Shown: piece by piece, positions 27,905 to 35,910 of the stretch
Layout: the number at the start of each line of letters is the position of its first letter
Position numbering within the stretch: the stretch's first letter is position 1
NCBI GenBank assembly: GCA_963714375.1
Contig: CAVQOG010000001.1
Coordinates: forward strand, 62,001-126,000
Direction: 5' to 3'
From: UBA5794 sp963714375
GTDB taxonomy: Bacteria > Actinomycetota > Acidimicrobiia > Spongiisociales > UBA5794
DNA length: 64,000 nucleotides
Position numbers and translations under genes: made by a program
Notes under the pieces: generated by a model
The model's database searches: none
Told to the model about the DNA's origin: nothing
The model's input: only the letters and a program-made list of their open reading frames with translations

Positions 27905-29325
27905 GAAGACTGCTGTTGTTGTTGCTCGCTGGGACCGTCGGGATTGTCGGGATCTTCCAGGTCGCTCCCGAGGCGACGCCTGCTCCCGATTTTGGTGATC
28001 TCGATATCACGGAAGGGGACGGTGCCGTCGCGAGTCCAAGCGTGTGGTATTGCCCGTGGGTAGAAGCTGGCGACATTACAGACACGGATCTTGTTGTTGC
28101 CTCAAACGTCGACGTTGATGTGGGTGTGACCCTGCTCGATCCCATCTCGAACACGCAACCGACTGAATTCACCTTCGACATGGTTGGTCCCGGAGCAACC
28201 GGAGTCGACGCCGGCAGCATCGCACGTCGTGGCGAGTCCCCGGCAACGATCGAGGTGAGCGATGGGCCAGCCGCAGTTGGAACGCTTCAGCGATCCGATG
28301 GATTCCTCTCCGGTGACCGCTGCACGGTTTCCGTACCAAAGATTTGGTATCTGACCGGGGGTTCGACAAAGACGGGAACTTTCACCGAGATTCGACTGTT
28401 CAATCCGTTTGCGGACAACGCCGTGGTCACGGTCACCGCTTACTCAGAGTTCAATCTGGACCTGATCGCCGATCTCGAGGACATCGATGTTGCAGGGCGG
28501 TCTTGGACGACGATTGATCTGGAGCCATTCCTGCCGTTCCGCGACGAACTCGCGTTCACGATCGAGACGAGCGCGGGTCTTGTGATCCCGGCACTGATTC
28601 GTTCCGACAGTTCGGGTGAGGCAATGTGGCTTGGTACTGCACCGTCTCCGACCTGGGATTTCCCCATAGCGACGGCGGGGGGACTCGAACCGTTCCTTGC
28701 GGTCATGTCCGCCGGGGAAGATGCGGTGACCGTCACCGTCGACATTGTGTCTGAGACGGGAACGATTCGTGCAGCTCGTGAGATTGTCATTGATTCGTCC
28801 GCCCCTGCACTGATTCCGCTTTCCGATATCGCGGCTCCCCCGTATGGCGCAAGGATCAGAGCTTCGAGTCCGATTGCCGCTTCTGTCTTTTCTGCGGTAC
28901 CCGACTTCGAGGCGATTGACGAGGGTGGCGAGGAGATCACGACGACGACCTCACCCGACGGTACCGACATCTCCACTGTGCTGCCAGAAGGCTCGTTTGT
29001 CCCTGGACTCGCTGGCATGGTCGGGCTGCGGTCTCCGTCGTCGGCATGGATCGTCCCACTCGACACGCTGCTCGATTCCACGACCACCGTGTGGATACTG
29101 AACCCAGGCGACGGACCGGCAAACGTCACCGTTCTTGCCCTTTCGGAGGGGGAGGTTGCACCAGTCAACATCATTGTCGAACCGGGAACGACACAGGCAT
29201 TCCCGATCGACGTCGGGATCGGGATCTATGGGCTATCGGTTGAGGCAGATTCGCCGGTATCGGTCGCGTGGGAGATCGCCGGTGAGCGTGGTGTGGCACT
29301 TGTTGCTGGGATCCCAGCCGAATGA
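27901..29325 (+). CDS. DUF5719-like exported protein
   Basis: A 474-residue protein with a signal peptide or anchor (MRRLLLLLLAGTVGIVGIFQ) and an extracellular body of repeated beta-sandwich-like stretches (SVWYCPWVEAGDITDTDLVV; IWYLTGGSTKTGTFTEIRLF; TTTVWILNPGDGPANVTVLA). The recurring W-Y/L-NP patterns suggest two or three related domains. I assign DUF5719 mainly because this family follows a large GT2 gene in actinobacteria and the start pattern fits; the biochemical role is unknown. It is translationally coupled to the GT2 gene (ATGA overlap). Confidence 0.7.
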   Translation: MRRLLLLLLAGTVGIVGIFQVAPEATPAPDFGDLDITEGDGAVASPSVWYCPWVEAGDITDTDLVVASNVDVDVGVTLLDPISNTQPTEFTFDMVGPGATGVDAGSIARRGESPATIEVSDGPAAVGTLQRSDGFLSGDRCTVSVPKIWYLTGGSTKTGTFTEIRLFNPFADNAVVTVTAYSEFNLDLIADLEDIDVAGRSWTTIDLEPFLPFRDELAFTIETSAGLVIPALIRSDSSGEAMWLGTAPSPTWDFPIATAGGLEPFLAVMSAGEDAVTVTVDIVSETGTIRAAREIVIDSSAPALIPLSDIAAPPYGARIRASSPIAASVFSAVPDFEAIDEGGEEITTTTSPDGTDISTVLPEGSFVPGLAGMVGLRSPSSAWIVPLDTLLDSTTTVWILNPGDGPANVTVLALSEGEVAPVNIIVEPGTTQAFPIDVGIGIYGLSVEADSPVSVAWEIAGERGVALVAGIPAE

Positions 29326-29335
29326 CTGAGACATT

Positions 29336-29716
29336 GTGAGGGTGGCGGTCGCGGTTGCGGTGATCGCGGTAGCGCTCGTCGTTGCTTTCGTCGCAACCAA
29401 ACTGCGAAGGCCAGTTCATCCGACCATCGCTGTAGGTGACATCGGTGAGCGACCCGGTGTCGTGTTGTTCAGCTCGACGGACTGCAAGACCTGCAAGGAG
29501 ACGATCGCCAGATTGAAAGCTCTTTCGGTGCCCTTTCGAGAGGTCACCTATGAGCTGGAACCACACCGATTTGAGGAGTGGGAGATCGTTGCGGTCCCAC
29601 TCACAGTATTCGTTGACGTCGACTCACATCCGGTTGCAACCTTGACGGGGGTTCCTTCCAAGCGAACCCTCGCAAACGCTGCTGCAGTGGCTGGAGTTGT
29701 TCTGGGTGGATCATGA
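29336..29716 (+). CDS. Membrane-anchored thioredoxin-like protein
   Basis: A 126-residue protein with one N-terminal transmembrane helix (about 3-21) and a thioredoxin-like domain. The active-site motif is STDCKTCKE (C50, C53), with the cis-Pro segment VPLTVFVD later on. It would face the cell exterior and handle disulfides of envelope proteins; glutaredoxin-like features are also possible. The GTG at 29336 starts 10 bp after the DUF5719-like gene, so it is likely in the same operon. Confidence 0.8.
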   Translation: MRVAVAVAVIAVALVVAFVATKLRRPVHPTIAVGDIGERPGVVLFSSTDCKTCKETIARLKALSVPFREVTYELEPHRFEEWEIVAVPLTVFVDVDSHPVATLTGVPSKRTLANAAAVAGVVLGGS

Positions 29717-29762
29717 AGGGGTGCTTGGAGACGGGGCGCCTCGGGTCTAGCTTGCGGTTCCC

Positions 29763-29990
29763 ATGATGCCTGCCTGTATCCGATGCCACGGAAGAGCGAC
29801 AACCGTGCTCACCTATCTTCACAAAGACGCAGCGGCGTTCCTCGACGATGCTCAAGGGCATGAGCAGGTTTACGACGGCATCCTGTTGTGCGACATCCAC
29901 GCAACTCGGTTCTCGGCACCCAGAGGTTGGACCACGACCGATCGTCGCGATGCCTCAACTCGGCATCCATCTGTTTCCGACGCATCCTGA
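29763..29990 (+). CDS. DUF3499 family small protein
   Basis: 75 residues. It matches the actinobacterial DUF3499 pattern: an N-terminal CxxC (CIRCHGRATTVLTYLHKDAA), then LCDIHATRFSAPRGWT near the C-terminus, giving a C-C/C-H zinc-site set. Function unknown; the family is conserved beside whiB2 and manB in mycobacteria. The stop overlaps the next start (TGATG). Confidence 0.82.
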   Translation: MMPACIRCHGRATTVLTYLHKDAAAFLDDAQGHEQVYDGILLCDIHATRFSAPRGWTTTDRRDASTRHPSVSDAS

Positions 29991-30280
29991 TGCCTATCGA
30001 CCGCGATGTCCTCGATGCTGTCAGGGAGATGGAAGAACCCGAGTTGCGACGTCTCGTCATGCTGGCGCGGGCTCGGCTTGAGGAACGCGGCCACACCTTT
30101 CCGGACTCGGGACCTGACGTCAAGGTTCGCAAACAGATGGTGCGCTGCGGGAAAGATTCGTGCACCACCTGTCCGCACGGGCCATACCTCTACGCGTATT
30201 GGATGGAGGATGGGAAACAACGATCCAAATACCTCGGTCGGGATGTTGACATGCCCGAAACCGCGGAATCCTCGGAATAA
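29990..30280 (+). CDS. DUF6788-like small protein with CxxxxCxxC-HGPY motif
   Basis: 96 residues. The N-terminal helix (DVLDAVREMEEPELRRLVML) is followed by KQMVRCGKDSCTTCPHGPYL and then YWMEDGKQRSKYLG. This combination is that of DUF6788 proteins, small zinc-binding-like modules often seen near mobile or defence genes but here in a core operon. Coupled to DUF3499 by a one-base overlap. Function unknown. Confidence 0.72.
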   Translation: MPIDRDVLDAVREMEEPELRRLVMLARARLEERGHTFPDSGPDVKVRKQMVRCGKDSCTTCPHGPYLYAYWMEDGKQRSKYLGRDVDMPETAESSE

Positions 30281-30305
30281 GCCAACATCGCTGGCATACT
30301 GCCAT

Positions 30306-30384
30306 GTCTCCGAAGGAGACGCAACGTTTCCGAAGGAGACGCAACGTCGCCAATCGGCGATGCCGCGTCGTAAGGGCTACGACG
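30306..30384. repeat. Chain of short hairpins
   Basis: GTCTCC-GAA-GGAGAC (30306-30320), a second half-copy TTCCGAAGGAGACGCAACGT, CGCC-AAT-CGGCG (about 30348) and CGTCGTA-AGGGC-TACGACG (30366-30384) follow one another. GAGACGCAACGT is directly repeated. The frame is open across it, but the likely start of the next gene lies after it. Confidence 0.7.
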
Positions 30385-30402
30385 TTGGAAGATGGAGGGC
30401 AT

Positions 30403-30594
30403 GTGGAGCACGCACCAGAGACCGGACTGACCTGCGTGTCATGCGGTCAGCGTTCGGTTATTGAGATCGAAATGAAGCTACCGGACGGTACTGAGGTTGT
30501 TTTTTGCTCCTGCCATGTCTGTGAAGCTCGATGGTGGGACAAAGAGGGCGAAGCTGTAAGCGTCGATGGCATCATCAATCTCGTCAGCGATTGA
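30403..30594 (+). CDS. Small zinc-ribbon protein
   Basis: A 63-residue protein starting at the GTG at 30403, which has GGAGG five bases upstream (30394-30398). A CVSCG pair and a CSCHVC set make a zinc ribbon; the rest is short beta strands (SVIEIEMKLPDGTEVVFC). A longer start at 30304 would translate through a chain of hairpins and is less likely. Function unknown. Confidence 0.65.
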   Translation: MEHAPETGLTCVSCGQRSVIEIEMKLPDGTEVVFCSCHVCEARWWDKEGEAVSVDGIINLVSD

Positions 30595-30688
30595 TACGTC
30601 GGCGCTCGACAGGTTCGCGCTTGTGACACTCCCGAGGCGACCTCCCAAAGTCGGGCCGCTGTCTGTGTTCTCGGCCTAGTCTGCCCGA

Positions 30689-32971
30689 ATGGCCATTCAA
30701 GCTCCCCCTGAACCGCCCAGTCTCCGTGACGTTCCTCCAGAGTCAGAGGCGACTCGCCGCGGCGTCCCAAAATGGTTCGTTGTCACGGCCATCGCTGCAC
30801 CAACAACGCTGGTTTTCCTCACGATGTCGGGAATGCTCGGACCGCTCGGGCAAGGTGCGGCCTCGATTTGGCGAATTCCCTACCTCCTCGTTGCGAATAC
30901 GCCAACCGGCGGGGACATGGGTGCCCATGTCCTGCTGCCAAAGGTGCTCCTTGAGGATCTCCTCCCGTCTGGTCGCATTCTCGGTTGGAGCATGGATTGG
31001 TACGCAGGGTTCCCTGCTATGTATTTCTACTTCCCTCTCCCCGCGCTGACCACTGTGCTCCTTGACCTCGTCCTGCCCTATGGGGTTGCGTTCAAGCTCG
31101 TCACGGTCGGGGGCTTGGTCGCACTCCCGACATGCACGTACTTCTTCGTCAAGTTGCAGGGCTTCACGCGCTACGTGGCGGCGATTGCCGGCGTTGCCGG
31201 ATCGTTGTTCGTGTTCATGGAGAGCTATTCCATATTTGGAGCGAACATCAAGTCCACACTCGCTGGCGAATTCTCCTTTTCGTGGTCGTTTGCGCTCTCA
31301 ATCCTGTTTGTCGGAATGGCGGTTCGAAACTACCGCCGAGCGACGGTGTTCGATCCGTGGGCTGGAATCGTGCTCGGGCTGACGGCCATGTCCCATGTCA
31401 TCACAACGATTGTTGTTGTGGTTGCAACCATCCCGATGCTTGCTGGCCCGTTGGCTGCCCTCATCGGGGACCGCAGCAAGGTCAAGGACAAAGCGCGTGG
31501 AGCGCTCGGCCTTGTGGTGACCTACGCGGTCGGATTCGGTCTGTCCGCATTCTGGAGTCTCGCCCTCGGATACAACGTCCTGACTGGCATGACGTCAGAC
31601 ATGGGCTGGGCACCTGTGACCAACATCATTGGTGACACAAGTCCCGGTTCACCAATACCGGGCGAGTTCGTACCGGTCCTCGCGGTTGGAATCATCGGAA
31701 TACTGTGGACACTGTTCCGCCGGGACGACGTTGGCATATTCCTGTGGCTGACAGTCGGTCCGTTGATCGGCTACTTTGCCATCGCCGAACTGGGGCACAC
31801 GATCCTCTACAACGCGCGGCTGCTCCCGTACTGGTTCTTCGGAATGTACGTATTTGCCGGCATAGCGGTTGCTCTCGGGAGCGTCGCTGTTGCCAGACGT
31901 TTCCAACACCGGCGAACTGCGGTTCTTGTTGCAGGCGGTATCGCAATTGTGTTGATGGTCGGATCAACTGCCGTGTCGATGCACGACCTGCCTGGTTGGG
32001 TGAAATGGAACTATGAGGGCTACGAGGGCAAGGAGGTCTGGGGCGAATACGAAGCACTCATGGAGTCAGTCGATGAGCTCCCAGACGGCAGAATCATGTG
32101 GGAAGCCAACAACGACATGAACAAGTATGGGACCCCGATGGCGCTGATGCTTTTCCCGTTCTGGTCCGAGGGGCACCCGTCCATGGAGGGTTTGTTCTTT
32201 GAGAGTTCACTTACCACTCCTTTCCATTTCCTCAATGCCGCTGAGGTCAGCGCTTCCCCGTCGAATCCCGTGCGAGGGCTTCGCTACCACCATTTGGACA
32301 GGCCGATCGATGCCAGCGAGCCAGAACCATTCGGTTTCGATCGAGGCGTCCCACATCTTGGTCTTTACAACGTCGAGTACTACGTGTCCTACACCGAGGA
32401 AGGGAAAGAGGCAGCAATCGCGTACGGCCTCCCGATCCTCGCTGAATCACCCCCATGGACCATCTTCCAGCTCCCTAATACCAATATGATCGACGTTGCG
32501 GCGAACGAGCCCGTCGTCTGGGCTGGCGAAGGCGACTTCGTCGATGCGGCGCTCGAGTGGTACGACGATGTCGAGAACCTCGATCTGTGGTTGGTCGAAG
32601 ATGGCCCATCGGAGTGGCGGAGAGTGACTTCGGTTGACCAGCGTCTTGAGGACTCGCGCCCCTATGACGTCACCGGAACAGCGACTGTTACCTCGTTTGA
32701 CGACCATGGGGTCGGGTTTACAACCAATGCAATTGGCATTCCCCATATGGTGAAGGTCTCGTACTTCCCGAATTGGGAGTCCGACGGGGCCGAAGGTGTG
32801 TATCGAGTGGCGCCGTCACTCATGTTGGTCATCCCAACACAGAGCGACGTTGAGCTTCAGTTCACAAACACATGGGTCGAGAACCTTGGTAATGCCATCA
32901 CGATCTTTACGATCGTTGGCCTCATTGGATACGCCGTGTTTCAGCGCCGTAAGAAGAAAGCGCTTGTGTGA
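30689..32971 (+). CDS. Multi-span membrane protein, PTPS-related family
   Basis: A 760-residue integral membrane protein with about ten or more helices in residues 35-420, a C-terminal extracytoplasmic region of about 280 residues, and a final helix with a basic tail (FQRRKKK). The segment TGGDMGAHVLLPKVLLEDLL followed by WSMDWYAGFPAMYFYFPLPA is typical of the family labelled 6-pyruvoyl-tetrahydropterin synthase-related membrane proteins (PF10131), which look like GT-C type glycosyltransferases, with an acidic residue in the first loop. Polyprenyl-sugar-dependent glycosylation is an inference. The stop overlaps the GtrA start. Confidence 0.78.
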   Translation: MAIQAPPEPPSLRDVPPESEATRRGVPKWFVVTAIAAPTTLVFLTMSGMLGPLGQGAASIWRIPYLLVANTPTGGDMGAHVLLPKVLLEDLLPSGRILGWSMDWYAGFPAMYFYFPLPALTTVLLDLVLPYGVAFKLVTVGGLVALPTCTYFFVKLQGFTRYVAAIAGVAGSLFVFMESYSIFGANIKSTLAGEFSFSWSFALSILFVGMAVRNYRRATVFDPWAGIVLGLTAMSHVITTIVVVVATIPMLAGPLAALIGDRSKVKDKARGALGLVVTYAVGFGLSAFWSLALGYNVLTGMTSDMGWAPVTNIIGDTSPGSPIPGEFVPVLAVGIIGILWTLFRRDDVGIFLWLTVGPLIGYFAIAELGHTILYNARLLPYWFFGMYVFAGIAVALGSVAVARRFQHRRTAVLVAGGIAIVLMVGSTAVSMHDLPGWVKWNYEGYEGKEVWGEYEALMESVDELPDGRIMWEANNDMNKYGTPMALMLFPFWSEGHPSMEGLFFESSLTTPFHFLNAAEVSASPSNPVRGLRYHHLDRPIDASEPEPFGFDRGVPHLGLYNVEYYVSYTEEGKEAAIAYGLPILAESPPWTIFQLPNTNMIDVAANEPVVWAGEGDFVDAALEWYDDVENLDLWLVEDGPSEWRRVTSVDQRLEDSRPYDVTGTATVTSFDDHGVGFTTNAIGIPHMVKVSYFPNWESDGAEGVYRVAPSLMLVIPTQSDVELQFTNTWVENLGNAITIFTIVGLIGYAVFQRRKKKALV

Positions 32972-33462
32972 AGAAGTACCTTGGATCGTTTGCCAACCGA
33001 GAGTCATTCGTTCAGGCCGTGAAGATCGGCGTTGTCGGTGTGTTCAACACCGTGGTGTCGCTCGGACTCTTCAACGTGTTTCTCGCGCTCGGGATGTCTT
33101 GGTTCCCTTCCCTTACGATCTCGTTTGCTCTGACAACCTTCATGTCGTACCTCATAAACCGCAACTGGACATTCGAGCTCAGGGACGGAAAGGTGTCCGG
33201 CAATGAGACAGCGAAGTTCTTCGGCATCAATATCGCGGCATATCTTGCATCGGCGCTCATTGTGTGGGGTGCCGACTGGCTTTTTGGACCTCTTTCCACG
33301 CTCGGATACAACCTGGCCCTGATCGTTGCTGCGGGTCTGCTGATCCTCCCGAAACTCGCTGGCTACCGCGACGTGGTCTTCAGCCGAGCCCTGAACGGCG
33401 AAGCAACGATGAACAGCGTCGAATCCAGTCCGCCCTCCCGCTTGCGAGGGGAAGCGGAGTAA
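32968..33462 (+). CDS. GtrA family membrane protein
   Basis: 164 residues with four transmembrane helices typical of GtrA flippase-like proteins (KIGVVGVFNTVVSLGLFNVF, then SYLINRNWTFE, the family signature). These proteins are thought to move polyprenyl-phosphate-linked sugars across the membrane. The GTG start overlaps the end of the upstream gene. The last ten or so residues (SPPSRLRGEAE) are encoded by a CCCTCCCGCTTGCGAGGGG hairpin repeat, so the C-terminus was extended by repeat DNA. Confidence 0.88.
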   Translation: MKKYLGSFANRESFVQAVKIGVVGVFNTVVSLGLFNVFLALGMSWFPSLTISFALTTFMSYLINRNWTFELRDGKVSGNETAKFFGINIAAYLASALIVWGADWLFGPLSTLGYNLALIVAAGLLILPKLAGYRDVVFSRALNGEATMNSVESSPPSRLRGEAE

Positions 33463-33612
33463 GCGGCAGGCGGCCTTCCCACCTCTGAGGCTCGCACGCC
33501 CCTGAGTCGACTATGTCGAATCTGTCCCAGATTGAGGAGACGGTGCTTTCAGGCTCGCACGCCCCCTGGATTCGACTACGTCGAATCTGTCCCCCCTGAA
33601 GCGGGGACGGCC
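33425..33612. repeat. Hairpin repeat pair of the 63/64-bp unit family
   Basis: Two units about 63 bp apart, with AGGCTCGCACGCCCC at 33488 and 33551, each followed by a hairpin GTCGACTATGTCGAA or ATTCGACTACGTCGAAT and TCTGTCCC. The second ends in GTCCCCCCTGAAGCGGGGAC. They lie between two convergent genes and overlap the coding ends of both. Confidence 0.85.
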
Positions 33613-34319
33613 TCAGTCCTCAGATTCTTCCGAATCTGCCAGACGCCTTTGAGCGTCCTCGGTACCCGTTTGAGGAGGCTTGATTTTGTGTCGCGGAGTT
33701 CAACCACCGAGACAGGGAGTTCGACGATCCGGAAGCCTGCTCGTTCCGCTCGAACGACAAGCTCGGTATCGAAGAGATCAACTGTTGAGATGACCTGCGG
33801 AACAATCTGATCGACAACTGTTGATCGAACCAGTTTCATTCCGTGCGTGTCCGACACACCCGAGCCGAGGGCAAACCGAAGGATCAGGTTGAACACCCAC
33901 GTTGCGAGTCGCCGCACAAACCCACGTTGGTCGTCCGACCCTTGTACGCGTTTTGACGCGAGCACGATGTCTGCGCGGTCCGAGAGGGCAAGCGCCCGAT
34001 TCAGGAAGTCGCCGGAGAAGTAGTCGATGTCGAAGTTGACCACCCAGTCCGAATCTGCCGCAACAAACCCATCTCGCATCGCAGCCCCATAGTTCGGCTC
34101 ATCAAGCTCGAGCAGGGACAGATTCGGAAACGTCGCCATTGCCTGTCGAACGAGCGCCGCGGTTTCATCGGTCGAACCGTTCTCAGCGATGAGCACAGTG
34201 ATCGACGCGTTGACATCAGCCAACTCGCTGAACAGCTTCGGCATTGCACCGGGAAGGAACGTTGCCTCATTGTGGACAGGGATGACGACCGTGATTGATT
34301 GCTCAGAGGTCTCCGACAT
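33576..34319 (-). CDS. Dolichol-phosphate-mannose-synthase-like GT2
   Basis: A 247-residue GT2 glycosyltransferase that would load a sugar on polyprenyl phosphate at the cytoplasmic membrane face. ITVVIPVHNEATFLPGAMPK opens the GT-A fold, DWVVNFDIDYFSGDFL carries the metal-binding DxD-like motif, and DTHGMKLVRS is typical of the family. There is no membrane helix. The start is the ATG at 34319. It is divergent from manB (64 bp), whose product leads to GDP-mannose. The C-terminal codons read into a hairpin repeat. Confidence 0.88.
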   Translation of the reverse strand: MSETSEQSITVVIPVHNEATFLPGAMPKLFSELADVNASITVLIAENGSTDETAALVRQAMATFPNLSLLELDEPNYGAAMRDGFVAADSDWVVNFDIDYFSGDFLNRALALSDRADIVLASKRVQGSDDQRGFVRRLATWVFNLILRFALGSGVSDTHGMKLVRSTVVDQIVPQVISTVDLFDTELVVRAERAGFRIVELPVSVVELRDTKSSLLKRVPRTLKGVWQIRKNLRTEAVPASGGTDST

Positions 34320-34383
34320 CGCTGGCGAGTGTATCGACCGCAATCCGGAACCAGACGTCGCTCAACCCATAGAATCGCGGACC

Positions 34384-35721
34384 ATGGACCTTTCCAACAT
34401 CATCAAGGCATACGACGTCCGTGGTGTCGTTCCTGACGATTTCGATGAGGAGATTGCCACCAGGATCGGTGCAGCATTCGGTGCGTTTGTTGACACGGAC
34501 GAGGTCATTGTTGGACATGACTGTCGAGTTTCCTCGCCGATGATTCGAGATGCCCTGATCGATGGCATCACCGGTCAGGGTGTCAATGTGCGTCTCATCG
34601 GTGAGATTCCGACCGACCTTCTGTATTACGCGTCAGGAGCTTTGGCGCTTCCTGGCGTTGTCATCACGGCAAGCCACAACCCCGGGCAGTACAACGGTCT
34701 GAAATTCTGCCAGCCGGGAGCAGCTCCCATTGGCGATGAGACCGGCTTGCGCGAGATCCGTGCAATGGCTGAGGCCGGACTCGAACCCGGCCCCACTGCC
34801 GGAGTCGTGACCGTGGCGGATCTCACGAGTGGCTATGTGGATCACGTGATCGCTGTCACAGCTGCTGAATCGATCGGAGCGTTGCAGGTTGCGGTTGATG
34901 GTGGCAACGGAATGGCAGGGGCTGTGCTTCCCGCCGTGTTTGCCCGTATCGGTGCAGAGATGATCCCGCTGTATCTCGAACCCGACGGGACGTTCCCGAA
35001 CCATCCCGCCGATCCACTTCGACCAGAAAACCTTGTTGATCTCACCGAACTTGTCAAGACGACAGGAGCTGATATTGGCGTCGCTTTCGACGGAGATGCG
35101 GACCGAGCGTTCTTCATCGATGACAATGCGGTGCCGCTCCCCGGCAGTACCACCACCGCAATCATTGCCGAGTGGTTCCTCGAGGCAAACCCTGGCAGCT
35201 CAATCGTCCACAACCTGATCTGCTCAAAGGCCGTTCCCGAAACGGTTGAGGTAGCCGGTGGCATCCCCGTACGGACACGCGTAGGGCATTCCTACATCAA
35301 GCAAGTGATGGCAGAATCGGGGGCGATCTTCGGTGGTGAGCACTCAGGCCACTACTACTTCAGGGACAATTTTCGGGCCGATTCGGGAATCATGGCGATG
35401 CTTGTCCTTCTTCGCGTCCTGTCGGACTCTGGTGTGCCGCTGTCGCAATTGCGCACGAGATATGAGCCGTATGCACAATCGGGCGAGATCAACTTCGAGG
35501 TGAAAGACGTGGTCGCTGCGGGCGAGGCGGTTGCGGCCGCGTTTGCGGGATACGAGCAGGATCGCCTCGATGGGCTGACGGTTGACCTTGGCGATCGTTG
35601 GTTCAATGTGCGACCATCCAACACTGAGCCGGTTCTACGTTTGAACGTGGAGGCACGGGATGCAGACGCGGTCGGAGACTTGGTTGCACGAGTCAGTTCG
35701 ATTATTGGGAAGGAAGCCTGA
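34384..35721 (+). CDS. manB: Phosphomannomutase/phosphoglucomutase
   Basis: Interconverts hexose 6- and 1-phosphates for GDP-mannose or UDP-glucose synthesis. The 445-residue protein has the four-domain alpha-D-phosphohexomutase layout: IKAYDVRG at the N-terminus, the phosphoserine loop ITASHNPGQYNGLK (S97), the metal site DGDADR, the sugar loop GGEHSGHYYF and the phosphate-binding RPSNTEPVLRLNVE. The start ATG at 34384 is where homology begins. The Trm112-like gene begins directly after its stop. Confidence 0.95.
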   Translation: MDLSNIIKAYDVRGVVPDDFDEEIATRIGAAFGAFVDTDEVIVGHDCRVSSPMIRDALIDGITGQGVNVRLIGEIPTDLLYYASGALALPGVVITASHNPGQYNGLKFCQPGAAPIGDETGLREIRAMAEAGLEPGPTAGVVTVADLTSGYVDHVIAVTAAESIGALQVAVDGGNGMAGAVLPAVFARIGAEMIPLYLEPDGTFPNHPADPLRPENLVDLTELVKTTGADIGVAFDGDADRAFFIDDNAVPLPGSTTTAIIAEWFLEANPGSSIVHNLICSKAVPETVEVAGGIPVRTRVGHSYIKQVMAESGAIFGGEHSGHYYFRDNFRADSGIMAMLVLLRVLSDSGVPLSQLRTRYEPYAQSGEINFEVKDVVAAGEAVAAAFAGYEQDRLDGLTVDLGDRWFNVRPSNTEPVLRLNVEARDADAVGDLVARVSSIIGKEA

Positions 35722-35910
35722 ATGGAGAACAGCCCGCTCATAGCGCCGCGGCTGCTTGCCATCATGCAATGCCCGGCATGTACCGGTGCGCTCTCCGAGC
35801 GCAGCGACCCTCCAGCGCTCGTGTGTGGGCAGTGCGGTCGGGCCTACAGCGTTGACAACGGCATTCCCAACATGCTCATTGACGAGGCCGAACTTCCATC
35901 GGATCACTAG
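35722..35910 (+). CDS. Trm112-like zinc-binding protein
   Basis: 62 residues with two CxxC pairs (MQCPACTGAL and LVCGQCGRAY) and the family ending NGIPNMLIDEAE. Trm112 proteins activate methyltransferases; the bacterial role is not settled. No intergenic gap with manB, and the P-type ATPase gene starts at the next base, so the three are one transcription unit. Confidence 0.9.
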   Translation: MENSPLIAPRLLAIMQCPACTGALSERSDPPALVCGQCGRAYSVDNGIPNMLIDEAELPSDH

